Assembly (NCBI GenBank): GCA_017937125.1
Contig: JAGBEH010000010.1
Span: forward strand, 39,941 to 103,940
Direction of reading: 5' to 3'
Length of the DNA: 64,000 nucleotides
Origin: Alistipes sp.
GTDB lineage: Bacteria; Bacteroidota; Bacteroidia; Bacteroidales; Rikenellaceae
A program made the translations under genes and the position numbers. How positions within the stretch are numbered: position 1 is the stretch's first letter; each line of letters begins with the position of its first letter. The notes below the pieces were generated by a model. It was not told the origin of the DNA. It was given only the letters and a program-made list of their open reading frames with translations, and searched no databases. Shown in pieces: positions 1 to 7,344 of the stretch.

Positions 1-2
1 TA

Positions 3-212
3 TTCTCGCTGAGGTTCATATATCAATGGTACTGCTCGTCGCGTCGCGGAGAGTCCGTATTGCCTGCGGGCTTTTGGGCGCTGTCGCTGCTGGGCTCGGG
101 TATGATAGTGCTCTACGGCATCATCCGCCGCGACCCCGTTCTGATACTCGGCCAGTCGGTCGGCTTCATAGCATACACCCGCAACTTGTTTATCGGTAAA
201 AAGGGAAAATGA
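3..212 (+). CDS. Lipid-A-disaccharide synthase N-terminal (LABN) domain protein, 3' end
   Basis: The reading frame is open from the window edge to a TGA at 210-212, so only the last 69 codons are visible. The encoded segment has QWYCSSRRGES followed by a hydrophobic helix and GIIRRDPVLILGQ. This is the pattern of the small LABN membrane domain (two to three helices) found in lipid-A and polyprenyl-glycan gene neighbourhoods. Its stop codon overlaps the start of the GT39-type transferase in an ATGA arrangement, so the two are probably cotranslated. The domain's biochemical role is not established, and the upstream part of the gene is outside the window. Confidence 0.75.
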   Translation, partial: FSLRFIYQWYCSSRRGESVLPAGFWALSLLGSGMIVLYGIIRRDPVLILGQSVGFIAYTRNLFIGKKGK

Positions 213-1774
213 TGAAAAAAGCACTTCACTATCTGCCGCTGGCCATATTCGCGGCGCTGCTGCCCGTAATGATACTGCGCGACTTCACGCCGTCGAACGA
301 GCTGCGCTATTTGAGTATCGCCGACGAAGCGATCGAACAGGGGAATGTCTTCGCATTCACCAATCACGGTGAGCCGTATGCCGACAAACCGCCGTTGTAT
401 CTGTGGATAGTGATGCTCGGCAGGCTGCTGTGCGGCGGCCACGCGATGTGGTTCCTGTCGCTCTTCTCGTTCGTTCCCGCCGTCGTCATAATGATGATTA
501 TGAACCGTTGGGTACGCGAGGTAACCGATGACGAAATGAGATTTACGGCGTCGATGATGCTGATGAGCTGCGGCCTTTTTCTCGGGCTTGCCGTCGTGCT
601 GCGTATGGATATGCTTATGTGTATGTTCATCACGCTTGCGCTGTGGCTCTTCTGGCGGATGTACACCGGCAAGGGCGGCCGTCGTGAACGCATACTCTTC
701 CCGATAGCCGTATTTATGGCGCTCTTTTCGAAAGGTCCCGTCGGGGTGCTCGTGCCGCTCGTCTCGACGATAGCGTTTCTCGTCGTACGCGGGAAATGGC
801 GCGACATCGGCCGCTACTGGGGTTGGACGACATGGGGCATACTGCTTGCGGGGTGTGCGGCGTGGTTCGGTGCCGTGTGGATAGAAGGGGGCAGCGAATA
901 TCTGAACAATCTGCTCTTTCACCAGACGGTAGACAGGGCGGTGGATGCCTTCCACCATAAGGAGCCGTTCTGGTACTATCTGGTTTCGGTGTGGTATTCG
1001 CTGGCTTTGTGGTCGCCGCTGTTCTGCGTCGTATATGTAACGGCAGCCGCGCGCCGCGAGAAACTGACGGAGCTGGAGACGCTATTCGTAACCGTAATCG
1101 TTACGACGGTGGCGATGCTGTCGGCATTCAGTTCGAAGCTGGCCGTATATCTTGCGCCGACATTCCCGTTCTTCGTCTATCTGGCAGCAATGCTTATGTC
1201 GCGTATGAAGACCAACGGCTTTATGCGCGGTGCCGTGGCGTTCGTCGCTGCGGTATATATCGTTGTATTGCCAGTCATTGCTGTGCCTGCGTTCGGTATC
1301 GAGGGTGCGTTCGTGGGGAATGCGTGGTGCATAGTCGCCGCATCCGTAATGCTCGTTGCGGGCATCGTCGCTCTGGTGTTTATCGGTCGGCCGAATTTGA
1401 ATGTTTCGATCTGTACGTTGGCGGGCGGTCTGTTCGTCGCACTGTTTTTCGGCGGCCTCGCGCTGCATTCGCTGAATGCCGAGATAGGTTACGGAGAGCT
1501 GTGCCGCACGGCACGAGAGGTCGCGGCCGAAAAGGGGTTGGACGGATATTATGTGTGGAAGGTCAGCCGCCCCGAGAATATGGATGTATATCTGGGCGAG
1601 GATGTCAGGGAACTGTCGGCAGAGGAGGTGCTGGAGGGCAGAAGCCGCGGCGGCGTGCTGATGCTGTCGGAGCGCTGGCTGCGCAGGAATGACGATATAC
1701 GCCGTTTCGTCGAGAACAACGGGCGGATTACGGTAGGCAATAATATGATAGTCGTTTTGCAGGACGGGGAATAG
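209..1774 (+). CDS. GT39/ArnT-like polyprenyl-phosphate-sugar glycosyltransferase, multi-pass membrane protein
   Basis: The 521-residue protein has many hydrophobic helices. Near the N-terminus it has the GT39 (PMT/ArnT) periplasmic-loop signature: an acidic ELRY motif at about residues 31-34 and DKPPLYLW at about 59-66, matching the DETRYA...KP region of ArnT. Family members transfer a sugar from a lipid-phosphate donor to lipid A or protein on the periplasmic face of the inner membrane. The start overlaps the preceding LABN stop by 4 bp, which supports joint action in lipid A or surface-glycan modification. The sugar and acceptor cannot be read from sequence. A second in-frame ATG follows immediately, so the start could be one codon later. 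Confidence 0.82.
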   Translation: MMKKALHYLPLAIFAALLPVMILRDFTPSNELRYLSIADEAIEQGNVFAFTNHGEPYADKPPLYLWIVMLGRLLCGGHAMWFLSLFSFVPAVVIMMIMNRWVREVTDDEMRFTASMMLMSCGLFLGLAVVLRMDMLMCMFITLALWLFWRMYTGKGGRRERILFPIAVFMALFSKGPVGVLVPLVSTIAFLVVRGKWRDIGRYWGWTTWGILLAGCAAWFGAVWIEGGSEYLNNLLFHQTVDRAVDAFHHKEPFWYYLVSVWYSLALWSPLFCVVYVTAAARREKLTELETLFVTVIVTTVAMLSAFSSKLAVYLAPTFPFFVYLAAMLMSRMKTNGFMRGAVAFVAAVYIVVLPVIAVPAFGIEGAFVGNAWCIVAASVMLVAGIVALVFIGRPNLNVSICTLAGGLFVALFFGGLALHSLNAEIGYGELCRTAREVAAEKGLDGYYVWKVSRPENMDVYLGEDVRELSAEEVLEGRSRGGVLMLSERWLRRNDDIRRFVENNGRITVGNNMIVVLQDGE

Positions 1775-1792
1775 CTTGCGGGGCGGATATGA

Positions 1793-1831
1793 CGGCGGCG
1801 GGAATGCGAGGGTGTATCATTCCCGCCGCCG
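1793..1831 (+). terminator. Hairpin downstream of the GT39 gene
   Basis: A perfect 13-bp stem (CGGCGGCGGGAAT and its complement) encloses a 13-nt loop, 18 bases after the GT39 stop codon. No strong T-run follows, so this may be a 3'-end stabiliser rather than a classical intrinsic terminator. Confidence 0.5.
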
Positions 1832-1854
1832 AACTTATGTCGTCTGCGCTGCGG

Positions 1855-1936
1855 ATTTCTCTCGGCAGGGGATACCCTGCGTCTGACTTTCGGCGGAACC
1901 CGCAAGGCGGCAGGGATTTGGGATAAGGTTAGTGTA
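1855..1936 (+). repeat. Dispersed intergenic repeat, family B
   Basis: This stretch ends in GGCGGAACCCGCAAGGCGGC followed by a GGGATTTGGGATAAGG-like tail and GTTAGTG. Related sequence occurs at about 16838-16893 and 49058-49112, always intergenic. It carries no ORF of its own. Confidence 0.45.
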
Positions 1937-1991
1937 AAAACAGTTATAGTTGTCAAAAAGAAAAAGCGATTGCCGAGACAATCGCTTCGAG

Positions 1992-2063
1992 TAGTGGATA
2001 GGGGATTCGAACCCCTATGTCGTGCGTGAGAGGCACGTATCCTAACCCTTAGATGAATCCACC
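1992..2063 (-). tRNA. tRNA-Glu (anticodon CUC)
   Basis: Read on the minus strand, the 72-nt sequence folds as a cloverleaf. The acceptor stem is GGTGGAT/ATCCACT with a G-U first pair. The anticodon stem CGTGC/GCACG closes the loop CTCTCAC, giving anticodon CUC. The T arm is GGGG-TTCGAAT-CCCC with discriminator A. The 3' CCA is not encoded. A promoter-like -7 element lies just upstream. Confidence 0.93.
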
Positions 2064-2077
2064 ATAGTTTTGTGGTG

Positions 2078-2107
2078 CAAAGATAGACAAAAAAAATCAA
2101 TTACAAA
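2078..2107 (-). promoter_or_regulatory. Bacteroidetes-type promoter for tRNA-Glu
   Basis: On the minus strand, TATCTTTG (2078-2085) lies 18 nt downstream of TTTG (2104-2107). This matches the TTTG-N19-20-TAnnTTTG consensus with a slightly short spacer and is placed 15 nt before the tRNA 5' end. Confidence 0.6.
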
Positions 2108-2200
2108 ATCCGCAACCGTAAAAATCGAAAAAATATTCCGAAAGCCGCTCCATTTCTTTTTCGGCGAACCGCTGCCGTCGAAAACGGCAAAAAAAATCGA

Positions 2201-2286
2201 GGCTCCGAAGGTATTCGACCCCAAGCGAGCACCGCTTGAAAGTCTTAGCAGTCCATCGACTGCAACCTCCGATTCCTCTACCAACC
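2201..2286 (-). other. Degenerate tRNA-Ser-like structured sequence
   Basis: On the minus strand this stretch has a CTGCTAA segment like the tRNA-Ser(GCU) anticodon loop. It also has a strong variable-arm-like hairpin (AAGCG/CGCTT, plus coordinates 2223-2237) and a GGGTCGAAT T-loop-like motif. The anticodon stem is not formed. Instead GCAGTC/GACTGC (2248-2263) makes a 6-bp hairpin. It could be a tRNA-Ser pseudogene or an unrelated structured RNA. Just beyond it, at about 2291-2306, the plus strand carries the ACTACTAACC motif also seen at 18398 and 19380. Confidence 0.3.
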
Positions 2287-2675
2287 TAAAACTACTAACC
2301 TAAATGAACCTTAAAACTTCACTGCAAAGATAAGGCTAAAAATTATTCCGTGCAAGTATTTCGTAAAAAATTTTCATAAATTTTTGATATTTTTTATTAC
2401 TGCGTCGCGTTCTTTAGATATAATCGATTGAGGAACAATTATTTGGTATGCGGATGCTGCATGCGGGAAAAATGCGTTTTTTTTGTCGGACAGGTGCTTT
2501 TTTTCTTGAAGGTGTCGTTTTTGTGAGTAAAAATGGGGGCGGAATCCGAGAAACGACGATTTGTGTGCGGTTGTTTCGGCTATTGTATTATCTTTGTAAA
2601 ATAAAAACGGCATTGCGCCGACGGAGAGGAACAAGCCTGCGGAGGCGCGTCGGGTTGTGTCGTGAGGACGGCAAT

Positions 2676-3770
2676 ATGTATAGATACGATTATCTGGTTG
2701 TAGGGGCGGGGTTGTTCGGCTCCGTATTCGCGTGGCGTGCCGCACGTGCGGGCAAGCGTGTTCTGGTTATCGACAAACGGCCGCATACGGGCGGTAATGT
2801 GCGGTGCGAAAACATCGACGGCATTGAGGTGCACAAATACGGCGCCCATATATTCCATACCTCCGACCGTGAGGTGTGGGAGTTCGTAAACCGTTTTGCC
2901 GAGTTCAACAACTACGTGAACTCGCCCGTCGCGAACTACAAGGGGAAACTCTATAACCTCCCGTTCAATATGAATACCTTCTACGCGATGTGGGGCGTGA
3001 CTACGCCCGACCAGGCGCGTGCGAAGATAGATGCCCAGCGCCGCGAAGCGGGTATCGCCGAGCCGCGGAATCTCGAGGAGCAGGCCATATCGCTCGTCGG
3101 GCGCGACATCTACGAGACGCTCGTCAAGGGCTATACCGAGAAGCAGTGGGGATGCGATGCCGCGTCGCTGCCCGCGTTCATCATAAAGCGGCTGCCCGTG
3201 CGTTTCACCTTCGACAACAACTATTTCAACGACCGCTGGCAGGGTATCCCCGCAGGCGGATACAACCGAATTATCGACGGCCTGCTTGAGGGTGTCGAGG
3301 TGCGCTGCAATGTCGATTTCTTCGCCGAGCGCGAACGTCTGCTCGACCGGTGCGAGCGCGTGGTATTCACGGGGCGCATCGACGAATATTACGGTTTCCG
3401 CTTCGGCGCTCTCGACTATCGCAGCCTGCGTTTCGAAACCGAGCGGTTGGAGACGGCTAATTTCCAAGGTTGCGCCGTCGTCAATTACACCGAGCGCGAG
3501 GTGCCTTATACGCGTATTATAGAGCACAAGCATTTCGATTTCGGTACGCAGCCCGTGACGGTCGTAACACGCGAGTATCCCGACACGTTCGGGGAGGGTA
3601 AAGAGCCGTATTACCCCATCAACGACGAGCGCAACAATGCACTCTATGCCCGTTACCGCGAGCTGGCCGACGGCGACCGAAGGGTGATTTTCGGCGGCCG
3701 TCTGGGCGAATACCGATATTACGATATGGACAAGGTGATTGCAAGCGCACTGAAAACTGAGATACTATGA
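2676..3770 (+). CDS. glf: UDP-galactopyranose mutase
   Basis: The 364-residue flavoenzyme interconverts UDP-galactopyranose and UDP-galactofuranose, supplying Galf for surface glycans. The N-terminus has the FAD-binding VVGAGLFG motif (about residues 8-15), followed by the family motifs VIDKRPHTGGN and YGAHIFHT (about 55-62). The length is close to the usual 365-390. The frame is open upstream to 2448, but that part is AT-rich and lacks homology. I chose the ATG at 2676 because homology begins there and a -7-like TATCTTTG (2589-2596) lies about 80 nt upstream, leaving a GC-rich, self-complementary leader. The stop overlaps the start of the next glycan gene by 4 bp. Confidence 0.93.
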   Translation: MYRYDYLVVGAGLFGSVFAWRAARAGKRVLVIDKRPHTGGNVRCENIDGIEVHKYGAHIFHTSDREVWEFVNRFAEFNNYVNSPVANYKGKLYNLPFNMNTFYAMWGVTTPDQARAKIDAQRREAGIAEPRNLEEQAISLVGRDIYETLVKGYTEKQWGCDAASLPAFIIKRLPVRFTFDNNYFNDRWQGIPAGGYNRIIDGLLEGVEVRCNVDFFAERERLLDRCERVVFTGRIDEYYGFRFGALDYRSLRFETERLETANFQGCAVVNYTEREVPYTRIIEHKHFDFGTQPVTVVTREYPDTFGEGKEPYYPINDERNNALYARYRELADGDRRVIFGGRLGEYRYYDMDKVIASALKTEIL

Positions 3771-4600
3771 GCAAGACGGTAATAATGGTTTGCGCGCACA
3801 AGCAGGACGAGTGTCTGAATCGTCCGCCCTATATGCCCGTGCAGGTGGGCAGGGCTGTCTCGGGTGTCGATCTGGGCTTTCGCACCGACGATACGGGCGA
3901 CAATATCAGTGCCCGCAACCGCAATTATTGCGAATTGACGGCGCATTACTGGGCTTGGAAAAATCTGAAGGATGCCGATTACATAGGTCTCAACCACTAC
4001 CGCCGTTATTTCGATTTCGGCAGCGATTTATGCAATGTGGTGACTGCGGGTACACGGGAATTTTTCGATGCCGAACATCCCGTGCCCGACTTCGACGAGC
4101 TGTTCGGGCACTTCGACATCGTAATGCCGAAGCCGAAAGTATATGCCTACAATCTGTGGTGCGACTATGCGAAATGCCACCGTGAGGAGGACCTCGAAGT
4201 ACTGCGTACGGTCGTCGCCGAGCGGCATCCCGAATATCTCGACGCTTTCGACTGGGTATTTTTCCGCAACAACAGGCTCTCGCATTTCAATATGTTCGTA
4301 ATGCAGCGTGCGAAGTTCGATGCCTATTCGGAGTGGCTGTTCGACATACTTTTCGAAGTCGAACGGCGTGTGGAGATCCCGTCCGACCCCGTGCAGGCAC
4401 GCATTTTCGGATATATGAGCGAGCGGCTGCTTATGGTCTACGCCCGGCATAACCGCTGGCGCATATCGTACCGCACGGTCGTAATGGTAGACGACCGCAA
4501 AAAGAAAGGCGCGGCGAGCTACCTTTTCCACTATGCGATGAACAATCTGATGTACGCTGTTACCTATCCTTTCCGTCGCCGTTCTCCTGCCAGGGGATGA
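3767..4600 (+). CDS. DUF4422 family glycosyltransferase
   Basis: The 277-residue protein has the DUF4422 pattern: MVCAHK near the N-terminus, NRNYCELTAHYWAWKN at about 51-66 and IGLNHYRRYF at about 73-82. Such proteins occur in capsule and O-antigen clusters and some are galactofuranosyl or galactosyl transferases. The ATGA overlap with glf suggests that the product uses, or acts beside, the Galf donor; that link is inference. Its 3' end overlaps the convergent DUF5672 gene by 41 bp. No membrane helices are evident, so it is probably cytosolic or membrane-peripheral. Confidence 0.82.
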   Translation: MSKTVIMVCAHKQDECLNRPPYMPVQVGRAVSGVDLGFRTDDTGDNISARNRNYCELTAHYWAWKNLKDADYIGLNHYRRYFDFGSDLCNVVTAGTREFFDAEHPVPDFDELFGHFDIVMPKPKVYAYNLWCDYAKCHREEDLEVLRTVVAERHPEYLDAFDWVFFRNNRLSHFNMFVMQRAKFDAYSEWLFDILFEVERRVEIPSDPVQARIFGYMSERLLMVYARHNRWRISYRTVVMVDDRKKKGAASYLFHYAMNNLMYAVTYPFRRRSPARG

Positions 4601-5369
4601 TGTCGCGCCAGAAGCGGAACATTCGCGGCTTGGTCCAGCTGTGGCATCCGAACGGCAGGCGCCCGTTCCGCAGACGGTAGCAGTATTTCGGATTGGTGTC
4701 GAATGCGAAGGCCAAAGCCTCGTCGAGCGGCGGATAGCGGAACTCCGTCGGGACGATCGCCCAAAAGACATCCTCGTTATACAGGTGATGGCGGTTCGCA
4801 CGGAACGTCTCTATTTTGTCGGCGTAGCGGTCGCACGCGGCGACGAATGCATCGACACGGCGCAGCGACAGCCCTCCGTTGCCGATTTTGTCGTATATGT
4901 CCGCTTTGGTTATCCCTCCGTTGCGTGCGGCGAGACGGTTTTTCAATGCGAAGAAATGTCTGATTATCGGCAGGTCGTAGACGCGGCGGCGTATCCACGG
5001 GGCTGCCGTGCAGTCGTAGCCCTTGTCGCACCACGCGTCGAGTTCGTCTCGGAAAATCCACGCGTCGGTGTGGCAGATAAGGATGTATTCCGTGTCGGCG
5101 AAAAGCTCGTAGAATGCGCGCGAGAGCATCATATCGTTGTAGCCGCGGACGCCGTTTTTCGGACCTATCCATTCGTCCGACACTTCGACCGTCTCGAACG
5201 GAGGCAGGTCGCGCACGATATTCGAAATATCCATACCGCGCGGTTTGAGCAACACTATCGGGTAGGCTCCGAGCACCTCGAACGTATTGCGCAGCGATTT
5301 CGCGTAAAGTTCCGACAGCGTAGGTTTGTATATCGGCACTACGACCTTTACTTTGTATCTCTTTTCCAT
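4560..5369 (-). CDS. DUF5672 family putative glycosyltransferase
   Basis: The 269-residue protein starts with VKVVVPIYKPTLSELYAKSL (about 7-26), a pattern typical of DUF5672, a GT-A-like family of glycan clusters. ILICHTDAWIF (about 96-106) resembles the DxD-type nucleotide-sugar site of GT-A enzymes. Its start lies 22 bp inside the end of the FAD-oxidoreductase gene, so the two are cotranscribed on the minus strand, while the 3' end collides with the DUF4422 gene. Donor and acceptor are unknown. Confidence 0.7.
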   Translation of the reverse strand: MEKRYKVKVVVPIYKPTLSELYAKSLRNTFEVLGAYPIVLLKPRGMDISNIVRDLPPFETVEVSDEWIGPKNGVRGYNDMMLSRAFYELFADTEYILICHTDAWIFRDELDAWCDKGYDCTAAPWIRRRVYDLPIIRHFFALKNRLAARNGGITKADIYDKIGNGGLSLRRVDAFVAACDRYADKIETFRANRHHLYNEDVFWAIVPTEFRYPPLDEALAFAFDTNPKYCYRLRNGRLPFGCHSWTKPRMFRFWRDIIPWQENGDGKDR

Positions 5370-6925
5370 CTCTGTTCAACGTATTTATATACCGCATCGG
5401 CCGCGCGCTCCCCGTCGAGTGCCGCCGAGATTATGCCTCCCGCATAGCCTGCCCCTTCGCCCGACGGAAACAGACCCTCGGTTTCGGGGTGCATAAGCGT
5501 CTCGGCATTGCGTGGAATGCGCACGGGCGTGGATGTGCGCGACTCGACGCCGACCACGACCGCTTCGTTAGTGAGAAATCCGTGCATACGTCTGCCGAAT
5601 GTCGCTATGCCTGCACGGAGCGATTGCGAGATGAACGGCGGCAGCCACTCTGCGAGGTTCGACGAAACGACCCCGGGGATGTACGACACCGACGGAAGCG
5701 TCGCACTGCGGCGTCCGCCGACGAAGTCTGCCACGCGCTGCGCAGGGGCTGTCTGATGTGCACCGCCGTTGCGTCGTGCCGCCTGCTCGACCTCGCGGCG
5801 GAATGCCAGACCCGCGAGTTCTCCGTACTGCGCGCGCAGGTGTTCGAAATCCGAAAGCCGCACCTCCGTGACGATGCCCGAGTTGGCGTACGGGGAGTTG
5901 CGGTTACTCGGCGACATACCGTTTACGACCGATTGCGATGCGTCCGTCATTGCGGGGACCATAAAGCCTCCCGGACACATACAGAACGAATAGACGCCGC
6001 GTCCGCCCTCCTGCGACACGAGCGAATAGGATGCGGCGGGCAGGTACTCCGTCTCGTTAGACCCGCGATATTGTATCGAGTCGATAAGCGCCTGCGGATG
6101 TTCTATGCGTACGCCCATAGCGAAAGGCTTGGCTTCGAGCCGTACGCCCGCATCGTGCAGCATCATATATATGTCGTCGGCCGAGTGCCCCGTAGCGATT
6201 ACCACTGCGGCGGCTTCGACGAGCGTATCGCCGCAGTATACCCCTTCGACCTTGCCGTTGCGGATTTTCAATCCCGTCATACGGTGCCCGAAATGCACCT
6301 CGCCGCCCGCTTCCGTTATCGTGCGGCAGATGTTCGAGACGATGCGCGGCAGTCGGTCGGAGCCGATATGCGGATGCGCTTCGTAGAGGATTTCGGGCGA
6401 CGCTCCGTGAAATACGAGCGTTTGCAGCGCCTTATTGTAATCGCCGCGCTTCTTGCTGCGGGTGAATAGCTTGCCGTCGGAAAAAGTTCCTGCACCGCCC
6501 TCGCCGAAAGCGTAGTTGGAGTCGGGATCGATCGCCCCGTTGCGGTTTATCTCGGCAATGTCGCGTTTGCGCGGGAGCACCTCCTTGCCGCGTTCGAACA
6601 CTATCGGCCGCAGCCCGAGCTCGATAAGCCGCAGCGCGGCGAACATTCCTGCGGGGCCTGCACCTATGACTGCGACGGGAGTACGCCCCGCAACCGACGG
6701 GTAATCGAAATGCACGGGTGCGGGTTGCGGTTCGCAATCGACATATACTTCCAGCGTGAGGTTCACTTTGGGGCGCCCGCGTCGGGCGTCTATCGATCGC
6801 TTGACGGTGCGTACCAGCGCGATGTCGCGCTCGTCGATGCCCAGAGTACGTGCCGCTGCCGCCGTATACGTATGGGCATCGGCGGATTGTTTGGGCGAGA
6901 GTACGAGCGTTACGGTTTTGGGCAT
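5348..6925 (-). CDS. NAD(P)/FAD-dependent oxidoreductase (COG2509-type FAD dehydrogenase)
   Basis: The 525-residue protein has an N-terminal domain of about 80 residues followed by a dinucleotide-binding GAGPAGMFAALRL (about 88-100) and an FERGK motif. AFGEGGAGTFSDGKL in the middle is characteristic of the uncharacterised FAD-dependent dehydrogenase family COG2509. The C-terminal PSGEGAGYAGGI completes the FAD site. The physiological substrate is unknown. A -7-like element (minus TACTTTTG at 6944-6951) leaves a leader of only about a dozen nucleotides before the ATG. The gene precedes, and overlaps by 22 bp, the DUF5672 gene. Confidence 0.85.
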   Translation of the reverse strand: MPKTVTLVLSPKQSADAHTYTAAAARTLGIDERDIALVRTVKRSIDARRGRPKVNLTLEVYVDCEPQPAPVHFDYPSVAGRTPVAVIGAGPAGMFAALRLIELGLRPIVFERGKEVLPRKRDIAEINRNGAIDPDSNYAFGEGGAGTFSDGKLFTRSKKRGDYNKALQTLVFHGASPEILYEAHPHIGSDRLPRIVSNICRTITEAGGEVHFGHRMTGLKIRNGKVEGVYCGDTLVEAAAVVIATGHSADDIYMMLHDAGVRLEAKPFAMGVRIEHPQALIDSIQYRGSNETEYLPAASYSLVSQEGGRGVYSFCMCPGGFMVPAMTDASQSVVNGMSPSNRNSPYANSGIVTEVRLSDFEHLRAQYGELAGLAFRREVEQAARRNGGAHQTAPAQRVADFVGGRRSATLPSVSYIPGVVSSNLAEWLPPFISQSLRAGIATFGRRMHGFLTNEAVVVGVESRTSTPVRIPRNAETLMHPETEGLFPSGEGAGYAGGIISAALDGERAADAVYKYVEQRWKRDTK

Positions 6926-7026
6926 AATTTCGAATTTATCTTACAAAAGTAACCATATTTATATAAAATATCCCCGTATTTCCGCAAAATATCCTCGTTC
7001 GTAGCCCGCTTTCGCATAATTTTTCC

Positions 7027-7034
7027 TACCTTTG
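7027..7034 (+). promoter_or_regulatory. -7 element for tRNA-Leu
   Basis: TACCTTTG matches TAnnTTTG. The predicted start near 7040 lies about 57 nt upstream of the mature tRNA. No good -33 TTTG is visible at the expected spacing. Confidence 0.4.
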
Positions 7035-7096
7035 TGCAAGTCGGGGCGTCGGCGCTGCGTAAACAGGGCTTATGCGGCGCTTCGGACCGGACATTT

Positions 7097-7178
7097 GCGG
7101 ATATGGTGTAATTGGTAGCCACGTCAGACTTAGGATCTGATGCCGAGAGGCGTGGGGGTTCGAGTCCCTTTATCCGCA
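7097..7178 (+). tRNA. tRNA-Leu (anticodon UAG)
   Basis: The 82-nt class II tRNA has acceptor GCGGATA/TATCCGC, anticodon stem TCAGA/TCTGA around the loop CTTAGGA (anticodon UAG, reads CUA), a short variable arm (TGCCGAGAGGCG), a T loop TTCGAGT and discriminator A. CCA is not encoded. Confidence 0.95.
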
Positions 7179-7193
7179 CTTGACTTTACGCGA

Positions 7194-7221
7194 GCGGCCG
7201 AAGATCTTCGGCCGCTTTTTT
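7194..7221 (+). terminator. Intrinsic terminator of tRNA-Leu
   Basis: A perfect stem GCGGCCGAAGA/TCTTCGGCCGC is followed by six Ts, 16 nt after the tRNA. Confidence 0.9.
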
Positions 7222-7288
7222 CGTTCGCTCGCCGTCTGTTCGCCGTCCGTTCGGACGGAATCGGCGATACAGTCTGTACCGCTTGAAT

Positions 7289-7326
7289 GAATTAGGCAGG
7301 CCTTTATCATATGGCCTGCCTAATTC
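7289..7326 (-). terminator. Hairpin after the caspase-family gene
   Basis: A perfect 14-bp stem (GAATTAGGCAGGCC and its complement) with a 10-nt loop lies 18 bp beyond the minus-strand stop at 7345. There is no clear U-run on either side, so it may act as a 3'-end stabiliser or a weak terminator. Confidence 0.55.
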
Positions 7327-7344
7327 GCGTATGGCGGAACGGTA

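Noticed and set aside
2070-2303. 77-codon frame beside tRNA-Glu
   Set aside because: It crosses the tRNA promoter and the structured tRNA-like sequence; lysine-rich random translation.
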